Below, piece by piece: positions 41,980 through 51,291 of a stretch of DNA of 64,000 bases (within the stretch, counting starts at the first letter, position 1; every line of letters starts with the position of its first letter). The notes beneath the pieces were generated by a model. That model did no database searches. It saw only the letters and a list, made by a program, of their open reading frames with translations, and was not told where the DNA came from. The position numbers were made by a program, and so were the translations under genes. The DNA comes from UBA2336 sp964404445 (GTDB lineage: Bacteria > Bacteroidota > Bacteroidia > Cytophagales > Cyclobacteriaceae): NCBI GenBank assembly GCA_964404445.1, contig CAYOJW010000007.1, positions 1-64,000 of the forward strand. The letters run 5' to 3'.

Positions 41980-44900
41980 TTAAAATTTAATCTGCATACC
42001 TATGGTCAGCATTCTTAAAGGAGGCAGAGAGCTACCGGTTTCAGGGTCAAGGTTTTTCAGGCTTGCGATGGTGAATAAATTTTGACCTTGTATGTAGAAC
42101 TTGGCTCCCTGCATTTTCATGTGTTGAATTATTTTCTGGGGAAAGAGGTAGGAAAATGAAAATGTTTTTAACCTAATGAAAGAAGCGTTTTCTATAACAG
42201 CATCACTTTGCAATAATCTTGAAAACGAGGAATACCCGCTACCCGAAATAACCTGACTGAATTTCGATATCTCTGTTATATCACCTTCCCGCTGCCAACG
42301 ATCAAGAACAGTCAACGGGTGATTACTTCCAACTCCCGGCCTGACATTAATGTATCGTTTTGCATTCTGGTCAGCGAATTGAAGAAGAAAGGAAACTTCA
42401 AAACTTTTATATCGAAATGTATTAATCAATCCGCCAAGATATTTTCTGTCACGGGGATGCATAAACAGTTTATCCGATTCATCGTAGATGCCATCAGGAT
42501 TTACATCCAAAAATGTATCAATGCCAGTTTGAGGATCAACACCCGTCCACTTGTATAATCGCTGAATAGCCAGAGATTCTCCAACTTTGTATTGAAGAGC
42601 GTACGGGGAGTCTTCAATTCCATCAAATTCTATCAGCTTGTTTCGCGGGAAAGAAATGTTAAACGAAGTATTCCATTTAAAATTTTCACTACTAATTGCA
42701 ATCGTGTTAAGAACTACTTCAAGACCGGAGTTTTGAATTGTAGCATCAAAATTCTCAAGTATAGATGAGAATCCTGTAGTGGCAGGCAATGGATAATTGA
42801 CCAACTGGTTTGAAGACTGGTTTCGGTACCAACTCCATTCAAAAGAAATTCTATCCTGAACAAAACCAAGTTGCATTGCAATCTCAAACTTGGTCGTTTC
42901 TTCCCAAGCGAACTTAGGATTGAACAATGCCTCGGGAAATAAGCCTGCAATATTATTGTAGCTTGTACCTACTCTATACAGGTCATAGAATTTATAATCT
43001 CCAATCTGGTCGCTTCCTGTAATGCCATAACTTGCCCTCAGTTTTCCAAAACTCAGAAATATTAAATTATCCTTGATTAACGACTCATTTGAAAATATCC
43101 AGGCTGCCCCGATGGAACCAAAATTTCCAAATTTATTTCCCGGGCCAAAGCGGGATGATCCGTCCCTCCTCCCTGTTAAATTCAACAGGTATTTCTCATT
43201 GTAATTATAACCGATTCTGGCAAGCAAAGAAGCATATCTGTATATACTCTCATCGTCAGCAGAATATGTAACAGTAGATGCAGCTTGCAAGCTTTCAATA
43301 AACTCATCAGAAGTATAGGTTGCTCTAATTCGCTGAAATAAATACGTGTTTTCCTGAAAACTTCCACCTATTAAAGCATCTATGGAATGGTTACTAAAAT
43401 TCTTCGTATATGTTACCTGTGGTTCAGCAATCCACGACTTACGCTGATTGTTGCCGAAAGAGCTTACAGCAACCGGTGAGGGGCCAAGGGCGTTAGGAGC
43501 TCTTGAACTCAAAGGGTCTTTTGATATCTCATTCCCATGAAACTCTGTAAATCCGAGGTTTGTCTTTACAGTTAATCCAGGTATTAATTCATAGCTGAAA
43601 ACACCGTTCATTATTAAGTTGGAAGACCTGGATTCATTGCCCTTTTTTATAAAACTCATTGGGTTTGTCCATGAGTTTAATCCTGTTGAAGGGTTAATTG
43701 CCCAATTCAGGTTTCCATTTTCATCATATAGCCCTGGTGCGTTAGGCGATAGAAACAACGCATAGTTTATGAAATTAGCATCATCAAATAATTTATTCCT
43801 GTTAATCCCATAGTTGGTGGAAAGATTAGCCCTGAATTTCTTATTAATCGAAGTATGATTCAGACTTAAATTTAAAGTTCCTCTCTTATACCAAAAGTCA
43901 CCCGGAAGTATCATCGTTTCTTTGTGATACCCACCTCCAAAGCGAAAAGACGTACTACCGTTTCCGCCAGAAATACTGCCTTGTAAGTCTGTAATATTTG
44001 CCGCTCCTCCCAATAAAACTTTCTGCCAGTCTGTGTAACGGGTTGTGTCCCACAATAAAAGGTCAGGTGCATTGACAAGAGTCGGCACAATTCCATCATT
44101 CTTAAAAGCCTCATGACGCATTTCCAGATATTGTTTTGTATTTAACAATTCCAATTTATTTGACAATTCCCCCATCCCTCGGTACATACTAATATCGAAG
44201 TTAGTCCGTGAAGCCATATTCCCTTGCTTGGTCGTAATCAGAATAACTCCATTTGCACCGCGCGATCCATAGATGGCAGTTGCATCACCATCTTTTAATA
44301 CTTCAATGCTTTCAATATTCTCAGGGCTAATTGAACTCAAAGGGTCAAATCCAGATCCCATAAAGGATAATGAAACACTTTTTACAGGCGCAGCATTAAC
44401 CGGTACACCGTCAATAACATATAGCGGGTAATTTCCATTGGGATCAACACTTCGATCACTATTCCGAAGACTATTCGTACCTCTTATCCGGATTGTTGGT
44501 GCACTTCCAGGTGTCCCATTTACAGGGGTTATTTCCAATCCCGGCACACGTCCCTGTAGTGCCATCAGGGGGTTGGTAACCGGTTGTTTTTCAACATCCT
44601 TCGCCTCTACCTTAACGATATTTCCTGTTCTTGTTTTTTCGGTTGTTTCATAATACCCTCCGCTAATTGTTACTTCCTTTAAGGTAGTTACATCTTCTTC
44701 CAGCGTTATATCTATAACCATACGACCATTCACTTTTTCTTCTGCGTTTTTATAGCCAATGAAGGATAACACGAGTACATCACTTTCACCGACTTGCACC
44801 GTGTAAGTACCGTTAGCTGCGGTCGCTGTGCCATTGTTAGTATCTTTTACCAACACATTCACCCCGGGCAACGGCACTCCGGATTTATCGGTTACTGTGC

Positions 44901-45246
44901 CACTTACCATTGTTTCCGCTTTTTTTTTAGGAGGTTCTGCTTTGGGTTCAGCCGGTATTTCTTTTTCGCGGATGATGATGGTGCGCTTGTCAATGATGTA
45001 TGTGAGCGGCTGATTTTTAAAGCAACTTTCCAGCACATCTTCTAAGGATGCCTCTTTCACATCGAGGCTTACCGGCTTTGCGTTTTTCAGCATATTGGTG
45101 TTATACATGAACTGGAAGCCGGTTTGCCGGTTTATCTCTGTGAAGATTTCTTTTAAGGATTCGTTCTTTACCGAAAGCGTTACGGTTTGCGCCCGTGCAC
45201 AAACGATGGCAAAAACAAACAACAATATGAGGGCGCTGTGCTTCAT
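41980..45246 (-). CDS. SusC/RagA-family TonB-dependent receptor
   Basis: Outer-membrane channel of 1088 residues. After the signal peptide comes an STN (secretin/TonB short) domain (residues 22-90), found in receptors that signal to FecR/ECF pairs, then a CarboxypepD_reg domain (TVTDKSGVPLPGVNVLVKDT), the plug with the SusC signature (MALQGRVPGLEITPVNGTPGS and SIEVLKDGDATAIYGSRGANGV), and the barrel ending MLTIGMQIKF. The STN domain together with the adjacent sigma/FecR genes implies substrate-induced expression. Confidence 0.96.
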   Translation of the reverse strand: MKHSALILLFVFAIVCARAQTVTLSVKNESLKEIFTEINRQTGFQFMYNTNMLKNAKPVSLDVKEASLEDVLESCFKNQPLTYIIDKRTIIIREKEIPAEPKAEPPKKKAETMVSGTVTDKSGVPLPGVNVLVKDTNNGTATAANGTYTVQVGESDVLVLSFIGYKNAEEKVNGRMVIDITLEEDVTTLKEVTISGGYYETTEKTRTGNIVKVEAKDVEKQPVTNPLMALQGRVPGLEITPVNGTPGSAPTIRIRGTNSLRNSDRSVDPNGNYPLYVIDGVPVNAAPVKSVSLSFMGSGFDPLSSISPENIESIEVLKDGDATAIYGSRGANGVILITTKQGNMASRTNFDISMYRGMGELSNKLELLNTKQYLEMRHEAFKNDGIVPTLVNAPDLLLWDTTRYTDWQKVLLGGAANITDLQGSISGGNGSTSFRFGGGYHKETMILPGDFWYKRGTLNLSLNHTSINKKFRANLSTNYGINRNKLFDDANFINYALFLSPNAPGLYDENGNLNWAINPSTGLNSWTNPMSFIKKGNESRSSNLIMNGVFSYELIPGLTVKTNLGFTEFHGNEISKDPLSSRAPNALGPSPVAVSSFGNNQRKSWIAEPQVTYTKNFSNHSIDALIGGSFQENTYLFQRIRATYTSDEFIESLQAASTVTYSADDESIYRYASLLARIGYNYNEKYLLNLTGRRDGSSRFGPGNKFGNFGSIGAAWIFSNESLIKDNLIFLSFGKLRASYGITGSDQIGDYKFYDLYRVGTSYNNIAGLFPEALFNPKFAWEETTKFEIAMQLGFVQDRISFEWSWYRNQSSNQLVNYPLPATTGFSSILENFDATIQNSGLEVVLNTIAISSENFKWNTSFNISFPRNKLIEFDGIEDSPYALQYKVGESLAIQRLYKWTGVDPQTGIDTFLDVNPDGIYDESDKLFMHPRDRKYLGGLINTFRYKSFEVSFLLQFADQNAKRYINVRPGVGSNHPLTVLDRWQREGDITEISKFSQVISGSGYSSFSRLLQSDAVIENASFIRLKTFSFSYLFPQKIIQHMKMQGAKFYIQGQNLFTIASLKNLDPETGSSLPPLRMLTIGMQIKF

Positions 45247-45252
45247 CTTTGA

Positions 45253-46416
45253 TTATTGAATGCCCGGTTTTTTCCCGCGCTTTACGGTGATCTGTCTTTC
45301 ATTGATCTCAAACCACACCGCACCGGTCAGTTCCATCGTGCGCAACAGTTCGGTAACATCGCCCTGCCGCGATACGGCTGCGGAAAAGTACAGGTCGCCC
45401 AGGTCTTCTTCGTAACGGATGTCAACAGCATACCACCGCGCCACCTGCCGCATAATGGTTGTTACGCTGGCATCTTCAAACCGGAACATTCCGCTCTTCC
45501 ACGCTATGGCTTCTGCTACGGCATTCCTGTCTTCTATAACCGTCAGCTTTCCTTTGCCGGAACGATTAGCCTGCTGGCCGGGCGTTAACAGTTGGGTTTC
45601 CTGTTGTGCAGTAACCCTTACCGAGCCTTCAATCAGGGTTGCTTTGGCAGTACCTTCTTCGTTATAGGCCATTACGTTGAAGTGTGTGCCCAATACTTCC
45701 ACGTTCAGGTTATCGGTGATTACTCTAAAGGGTTTGGCTTCATGCTTCGCCACTTCAAAGTAAGCCTCGCCTGTAAGTTCAACGATACGTTCATTGCCTG
45801 TAAAAGCTGCCGGGTATTTTAAGGATGAAGATGCGTTCAGCCATACATGGCTGCCATCGCTGAGCGTAACGCGGTACTGCCCCCCGCGCGGTGTTGAAAT
45901 AGTATTATAAAGTGTTTCTGCCTTCGATAACTCTTCGGCAGACAAGTCGGGTAAGTAGGAAAGCGTTCCGCTTGTATTGACAACCTGTGCAACGCCCTGT
46001 TGTGGAATGGCTGCACTTTCATCATTCAATTCCACCTGTGTTCCATCGGCCAGCAACAATATCGCTTTATCACCACCCGGAACAATGTTATTTACAGCTA
46101 CCTCATGCGTGGATGAAGCATTGAACGGCCACTGATAAGCTGCATAGCCCACCGCCATTACGAGCAACACCGAGGCAGCAATACGCCACGCAGTGGTTTG
46201 CCACACAAGTTGTCGTGCAGGCTTACGCTTGTTATAAATGCCTTGCAGCAGTTCACGTTTTAGTGTTTCCGGGTCGCCTGAAAGAGTGGTATAGCCTTCG
46301 GTTTCGGCCTCCTGCCGGTAGCTTTCAAAGAATGTTTCCGCTAACCGTTTTTCTTCCGGTGTGGCTGTTCCATTGGTGTATTTCTCAAGCAGCGCCTTGA
46401 TTTCTTTTTCTTTCAT
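45253..46416 (-). CDS. FecR-family anti-sigma factor
   Basis: Inner-membrane regulator of 387 residues: cytoplasmic N-terminus (KEKEIKALLEKYTNGTA), one membrane helix (WRIAASVLLVMAVGYAAYQW near residue 75-95), and a periplasmic FecR domain (TPRGGQYRVTLSDGSHVWLNASS) plus a DUF4974 C-terminus. It holds the ECF sigma until the SusC STN domain signals. The Met at 46416 is preferred over an earlier in-frame start. Seven bases before the SusC start on the same strand. Confidence 0.94.
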   Translation of the reverse strand: MKEKEIKALLEKYTNGTATPEEKRLAETFFESYRQEAETEGYTTLSGDPETLKRELLQGIYNKRKPARQLVWQTTAWRIAASVLLVMAVGYAAYQWPFNASSTHEVAVNNIVPGGDKAILLLADGTQVELNDESAAIPQQGVAQVVNTSGTLSYLPDLSAEELSKAETLYNTISTPRGGQYRVTLSDGSHVWLNASSSLKYPAAFTGNERIVELTGEAYFEVAKHEAKPFRVITDNLNVEVLGTHFNVMAYNEEGTAKATLIEGSVRVTAQQETQLLTPGQQANRSGKGKLTVIEDRNAVAEAIAWKSGMFRFEDASVTTIMRQVARWYAVDIRYEEDLGDLYFSAAVSRQGDVTELLRTMELTGAVWFEINERQITVKRGKKPGIQ

Positions 46417-46529
46417 AATTATTGATACAGGCAAATGCGGGTCGTCCGGATGTTGCTGTTTGTATCTATGTTCCATGAAGGGGTTGGAACACACAAGCGG
46501 GAATGAAAAAAATCAGCTTCGCTGCCGGG

Positions 46530-47093
46530 TCAGAGTGAAGTCAATAAGAAAAAAAACAGAGGAAGAAGTGTTTTGAGGGAGAGCCTCAGGATGTGAAGCG
46601 CACGGGTAAGATGATTTTCGACTGTGTTTTTATTGAGGTTAAGCCGTGCGGCAATCTCATCGTTGGGAAGGTTTTCAAACCGGCTCAATCTGAATATTTG
46701 TTGGGGGCGTTCGGGCATACCTGCCAGTATCTCTTCAATCTGCCCGGACAGGAACCGTACATTAACGTCATTTTCAGTGCAGTCTTCTATCAGCACCCTG
46801 TTCACCCGTGCAATGTGCTTGTCCGCGATCTTTTCGTTCCGCAGCCATTGGAAACATTTGTACCGCAGGGCTTGTACTAAGTATGCCGAAACGTTTTCTA
46901 TTTCGCGTTGCTCGTATTTTTCAAGAAACGATACAAAAACATCCTGCACAATATCTTTGGTAACATTCTGACTGCCGGTAATCTTGTTGCCGATGGCGCA
47001 CAGCATTTTCCAATGCTCTTCGTAGAGCTTTTCAAAAGAGATACGTTCTCCTTTGTAAAGGAAAAATGGTGTTCCTGAATGATGCGTTGCCAC
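46530..47093 (-). CDS. ECF-type RNA polymerase sigma factor
   Basis: Sigma-70 family ECF factor of 187 residues that should switch on the downstream SusC/SusD/M16 genes. Region 2 (EEHWKMLCAIGNKIT...DIVQDVFVSF) and region 4 (PERPQQIFRLSRFENLPNDEIAARLNLNKNTVENHL) are clear; a hydrophobic C-terminal tail is unusual but common in Bacteroidota members. The start is a GTG at 47093, as an in-frame TAA lies 12 bases further upstream and no ATG is available before region 2. Confidence 0.92.
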   Translation of the reverse strand: MATHHSGTPFFLYKGERISFEKLYEEHWKMLCAIGNKITGSQNVTKDIVQDVFVSFLEKYEQREIENVSAYLVQALRYKCFQWLRNEKIADKHIARVNRVLIEDCTENDVNVRFLSGQIEEILAGMPERPQQIFRLSRFENLPNDEIAARLNLNKNTVENHLTRALHILRLSLKTLLPLFFFLLTSL

Positions 47094-47281
47094 CGATTTG
47101 AATACTTATGAAAAGTAAAGTTCATAAAGATTTCACAGTAATTCAATATGAATGCCCCGTTTTCAGTCGTTCCGGTTAAGAAATATGTAAGCAGAAATTA
47201 TTTTTTCGTTTTCCGGAACTACCGGTTGTGTGTATGTGCGGAGTTATGGAACTTATAATAATAGCCTGTTGTGTAACCGTA

Positions 47282-48274
47282 TTATTTATACCCTCCCAGT
47301 TTCAACGCACGTTCAACTGCCTCTTGTGTTATGTTGCCGTAATGGATTTCGACACGCTTATCGGTATCGATCCATTCGCGTATTTTATCTAAGCGTTTCT
47401 TTTTTACGTTTTTAAGAACTGGTACACCCAACTGTTTTAACGCAGCGGCATTGTAGTGTTGTTCGTATTGCTTTTTCATGGGTACAACCATCAGCTTCTT
47501 GCCGAGGTATAATGCCTCTGCCGGTGTTTCAAAACCTGCGCCACACAAAATACCGGTACACGATAACAGACTGGCCGCGAACTCATCTTTATTAACCGGA
47601 TATACCGACAATTTTCCGATGTGATACGGCTTTTTGGCATGTTTTGAAAAAATGCGCCACTTCACATTGGGTACTTTCATCAACAACGGAACCAGCTTGC
47701 GGTCGTCATACGCAGGCAGGTAAACCGTATAATGATCGGCCTGCGATGGCTTCGCTTCGCGGATGGATGCGCGGATAACCGGGGTAAACATAGTGTCATC
47801 GAACCGATCGAAATGAAATGATACTGCCGCTTGTGAAGGCGCATAGTTTTTAAGAATCCACTCGCCTACCGGATCGAAATGTTTGGGCTGCGGAACTTTG
47901 GGCGATAACAAAGCCGACTGGTGACTCAGCGAAATACAGGGTACATCACGCTTGCGTGCAGCCCATGCCGAAACAGGCTCAAAGTCATTGATGATGATGT
48001 CGTACTTATCGACCGGGAAGTTGTTAATCTCTTTATAAACTTCTTTGGAACTGTTTTGCTTAAACGTTTTAAACAAATCAATACCGCCCGATTTCCCGAA
48101 ATAAAAACTCAATCCCCGCGATTTATACTTCAGGGGATAATCTAATTTAATATCGGCTTGCGCCCCGCTTACAAAAATATCAAGCTTGCCGTATTCTTTC
48201 AGTACGGGTATCACATCTTCTGCACGGCTAATGTGCCCATTGCCCGTGCCTTGTATGGCATATAATATTTTCAC
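47282..48274 (-). CDS. glycosyltransferase, MJ1255/VC2487 family
   Basis: GT-B-fold transferase of 330 residues, related to MurG-like enzymes. N-terminal glycine motif YAIQGTGNGHISRA and the C-terminal donor site (CGAGFETPAEALYLGKKLMVVPMKKQYEQHYNA) are clear. Cytoplasmic, no signal peptide. The ATG overlaps the stop of the phosphoesterase gene by four bases, so they are coupled. The acceptor is unknown; partnership with an LpxH-like phosphatase points to envelope lipid or glycan work. Confidence 0.87.
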   Translation of the reverse strand: MKILYAIQGTGNGHISRAEDVIPVLKEYGKLDIFVSGAQADIKLDYPLKYKSRGLSFYFGKSGGIDLFKTFKQNSSKEVYKEINNFPVDKYDIIINDFEPVSAWAARKRDVPCISLSHQSALLSPKVPQPKHFDPVGEWILKNYAPSQAAVSFHFDRFDDTMFTPVIRASIREAKPSQADHYTVYLPAYDDRKLVPLLMKVPNVKWRIFSKHAKKPYHIGKLSVYPVNKDEFAASLLSCTGILCGAGFETPAEALYLGKKLMVVPMKKQYEQHYNAAALKQLGVPVLKNVKKKRLDKIREWIDTDKRVEIHYGNITQEAVERALKLGGYK

Positions 48275-49125
48275 CGCTTTACTGTTAAAAACTCGTTGAC
48301 CAAATCACGGAATATTTCGTTGTTATCTAATTTAGATGATAGTCGTTTAGGCAATTTAACAGAATTTGCAACAGGATCATCGTGATAGCGGTAAATACTC
48401 CAAACGCGACCATCGTATTCAAGCGCGGTAAGGTTCTCGACCCAATCGCCCGAGTTGAGATAGGTTACAGAACCTTTGTCGGTAGTGATCTGGCGTATTT
48501 CGGGCTGATGGATGTGCCCGCAGATCACATAATCGTAACCGTTCGAGATGGCGATGTCGGCAGCAGTGTCTTCAAACTTATTGATAAACTTCACAGCCGA
48601 TTTCACGCTGTCTTTCACCCGTTTCGAGAGCGATATTTTTTCACGCCTCATCTTTAACAAGCACCAGTTCACACAGGTATTTAAAAGGATCAATGTATCG
48701 TACCCCACAGCGCCCAGCTTCGCCAGCCACTTGGAGTACCGCATGGTAACATCGAACACATCGCCATGAAAAACCCAGGCGCGTTTGCCGCTCAGGTTCA
48801 ATATGGTTTTGTTCGCGATATGAAACGATCCTAATTTTAATCCGGCAAATTTCCGGAGCATTTCATCGTGGTTGCCGGGCAGGTAAATAATTTTTATCCC
48901 GCGTGTAAGCAACCCGGTTATGTGTTTTACCACCTGCATGTGCGACTTGGGCCAGTAGCGTTTGCTAAACTGCCACATATCGATGATGTCGCCATTTAAA
49001 ATGATTTTACGGGGCTTAATGGTTTTAAGGTAACGCAGCAACTCTTCGGAATGGCACCCATAGGTACCGAGGTGCACATCGGAAAGTATCACGATGTCAA
49101 CCCTGCGTTTTTTACGTTTGCTCAT
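48271..49125 (-). CDS. LpxH-like metallophosphoesterase
   Basis: Calcineurin-type phosphoesterase of 284 residues related to UDP-2,3-diacylglucosamine hydrolase. All metal ligands are visible: SDVHLG, GDIIDMWQ, PGNHDEML, HGD and GHIHQP. Compared with LpxH it has a longer C-terminus. The Met at 49125 is preferred to 49140. Transcribed from TACTTTTG (49203-49210) with a hairpin in the leader, followed by the coupled glycosyltransferase gene. Substrate specificity needs biochemical proof. Confidence 0.88.
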   Translation of the reverse strand: MSKRKKRRVDIVILSDVHLGTYGCHSEELLRYLKTIKPRKIILNGDIIDMWQFSKRYWPKSHMQVVKHITGLLTRGIKIIYLPGNHDEMLRKFAGLKLGSFHIANKTILNLSGKRAWVFHGDVFDVTMRYSKWLAKLGAVGYDTLILLNTCVNWCLLKMRREKISLSKRVKDSVKSAVKFINKFEDTAADIAISNGYDYVICGHIHQPEIRQITTDKGSVTYLNSGDWVENLTALEYDGRVWSIYRYHDDPVANSVKLPKRLSSKLDNNEIFRDLVNEFLTVKR

Positions 49126-49139
49126 AAGTGTTAAAAGCA

Positions 49140-49171
49140 ATTCCGGAAGCTATCTCAGTAACTTCCGGAAT
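49140..49171 (-). promoter_or_regulatory. leader hairpin before phosphoesterase gene
   Basis: Perfect 10-bp stem ATTCCGGAAG/CTTCCGGAAT with a 12-base loop, between the promoter at 49203 and the ATG at 49125. On the minus strand it is followed by TGCTTTT, a weak terminator; could attenuate the gene or end trmB transcription. Confidence 0.45.
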
Positions 49172-49202
49172 ACCTAACCTATTAAAGAAAGTCTACCGGG
49201 AA

Positions 49203-49210
49203 CAAAAGTA
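49203..49210 (-). promoter_or_regulatory. promoter of phosphoesterase/glycosyltransferase pair
   Basis: Perfect -7 box TACTTTTG on the minus strand, 77 bases before the ATG at 49125. No -33 box seen. Confidence 0.5.
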
Positions 49211-49264
49211 TTATATGCCTGTTACTTCTGCGTAACCGGCCTGTTACCGAATTGTTACGGTGAT

Positions 49265-49927
49265 TTAGCTTGCTTTAAAACGAAACCGCAGGTATTTGAT
49301 CTTCTCACCTTTTGCAGCGAAGTGTTGCTCGTACCGAGTTTTAATATCGAAACATTCACCCCGTAAATCCGAGTCATACACATCATCGGTAAACTTCAAA
49401 TCTTCAATGTCATCGCGTTGTGCGAGTTCCTCTAACGTGTATAAATACAAATTTGTATTATCGGTTTTTAACCGGATGTAGGCGCCCGGCTTTAACAGCC
49501 TTTTATAGATGCTCATAAACCTCGGGCTGGTAAGCCTGCGTTTGATGTCGCGGATGCGCGGCCGGGGATCGGGAAAGGTGATCCACAATTCGCTGATTTC
49601 GTGTTCGGCAAAAAAGTTTTCTACCAGCAAAATCATCGTGCGCAGAAAACCCACGTTACCAAGGCCATTCTCAAGTGCATGGGTGCTGCCCCGCCATATA
49701 CGTTCGCCTTTAATATCGACACCGATATAATTATTACCTGGAAACAGGCTCGCTAATCCAACAGTGTATTCGCCCCGACCACAAGCCAACTCAACGGTAA
49801 TCGGATTATCGTTCTTAAAGAAGTCTTTGTTCCAGTTACCTTTTATAGTGTGGTAATACTCCTTTGTAGGTTCTACCACATTTTGCTGATGTTCAATCTG
49901 TTTGAATCGTTCGAGTTTTCTTTTCAT
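49265..49927 (-). CDS. trmB: tRNA (guanine-N7)-methyltransferase
   Basis: Methylates G46 of tRNA using SAM. Rossmann motif ELACGRGEYTVGLA, acidic GVDIKGERIWRG, and the TrmB signature FPDPRPRIRDIKRRL. 220 residues is normal. It starts 14 bases after folC on the same strand. Confidence 0.96.
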   Translation of the reverse strand: MKRKLERFKQIEHQQNVVEPTKEYYHTIKGNWNKDFFKNDNPITVELACGRGEYTVGLASLFPGNNYIGVDIKGERIWRGSTHALENGLGNVGFLRTMILLVENFFAEHEISELWITFPDPRPRIRDIKRRLTSPRFMSIYKRLLKPGAYIRLKTDNTNLYLYTLEELAQRDDIEDLKFTDDVYDSDLRGECFDIKTRYEQHFAAKGEKIKYLRFRFKAS

Positions 49928-49941
49928 TTAATTATTCCGGC

Positions 49942-51225
49942 TCACAAACCGGCAATTTCGGCTACCACAAATGTACTTCCTCCAATAAATATAAAATCCT
50001 CAGCCCCAGCGGCTTGTTTTGCTTTCGCGATAGCCGCATTCACATCGCGTTCAACTTCGCCATTCAATCCAAAACGTTGTGCGGCCTGCTTCAATACATC
50101 GGCATTCATCGCTCTGGGGATAGATGCCTCACAAAAATAATAGTAAGCCTCTGTCGGTAAAGGCCGCAGCACTTCATCAGGCTCCTTGTCCTTGACCGTA
50201 CCGATTACCATAAACAACTTTTGATACGGCTGCTGCCGGATTTGCCTGACCAACTCCCGGATGCCATCTGCGTTATGGCCTGTATCACAAATAATCAGCG
50301 GCTTCTCACCTATTTGCTGCCAACGCCCCTTTAAACCGGTTTGTTGAACGACCCCGGTAAGCCCTTCAATAACCTGATCTTTCGGCAGTACGAATCCGCA
50401 CTGACGTAATACATCAACCGACTGAAAAACTCCCGCTATATTCCTCGCTTGATAATTTCCTTTCAATGGAATCGGTAACGCATTGATTATAACCTGATCA
50501 TACTGTTTCACCTGCCAGCAATTTTCGTGATACGAACAGGTGTAAACATCGCTTGCAAATGTTAAAGGTGACTGCTGAAGATTTGCCTTTTCACGGAAGA
50601 TATACTCAATTTCGGGCTGGCGTTCGGACACCACCACCGGAACTTCGGGTTTGATGATACCCGCTTTTTCGGAGGCAATCTTTTCGAGGGTATCGCCTAA
50701 TATGTCTTTATGGTCAAACCCGATGTTGGTAATAACCGACAAAACCGGGTGAATAACATTGGTTGAATCGAGTCTTCCGCCCAGCCCGGTTTCAATAACG
50801 GCAACGTCCACTTCCTGTTGGGCAAAATATTCAAAGGCCATGGCCACCGTAATCTCAAAGAAAGAGGGTTTAATACGCTCAATATGCGGTTGGATGCGGT
50901 TCACAAATTCTACCACAAAAGTTGAGGCCACCGGCACACCGTTGATCCTGATACGCTCGGTAAAATCTTTTAAATGTGGCGATGTATATAAGCCCGTTTT
51001 ATACCCGGCCGATTGCAGCACCGAAGCCAGCATGTGCGATGTTGATCCCTTGCCATTCGTACCGGCTATGTGTATAGATCTAAACTTTGCTTGCGGATTA
51101 CCCAACGCTTCGCACAATGCAATGGTATTGCTGAGATCGGCCTTGTAAGCCGCAGCACCTACCCGCTGAAACATGGGCAGGTTTTGATACAGGTACGTGA
51201 GGGTTTGCTGGTAATTGGTAAGCAT
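49942..51225 (-). CDS. folC: folylpolyglutamate/dihydrofolate synthase
   Basis: Adds glutamate to folates (and may convert dihydropteroate to dihydrofolate). ATP-binding GTNGKGST (residues 55-62), ETGLGGRLDSTN, and the C-terminal CDTGHNADG motif are present; 427 residues fits. Between the TonB-like gene and trmB, same strand. Confidence 0.95.
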   Translation of the reverse strand: MLTNYQQTLTYLYQNLPMFQRVGAAAYKADLSNTIALCEALGNPQAKFRSIHIAGTNGKGSTSHMLASVLQSAGYKTGLYTSPHLKDFTERIRINGVPVASTFVVEFVNRIQPHIERIKPSFFEITVAMAFEYFAQQEVDVAVIETGLGGRLDSTNVIHPVLSVITNIGFDHKDILGDTLEKIASEKAGIIKPEVPVVVSERQPEIEYIFREKANLQQSPLTFASDVYTCSYHENCWQVKQYDQVIINALPIPLKGNYQARNIAGVFQSVDVLRQCGFVLPKDQVIEGLTGVVQQTGLKGRWQQIGEKPLIICDTGHNADGIRELVRQIRQQPYQKLFMVIGTVKDKEPDEVLRPLPTEAYYYFCEASIPRAMNADVLKQAAQRFGLNGEVERDVNAAIAKAKQAAGAEDFIFIGGSTFVVAEIAGL

Positions 51226-51291
51226 TGATCTGAACAGGGCGCAAATCTCATTGCCTTAGGGGCAAAATCCAAATAATTGCTGTACTGAAAA

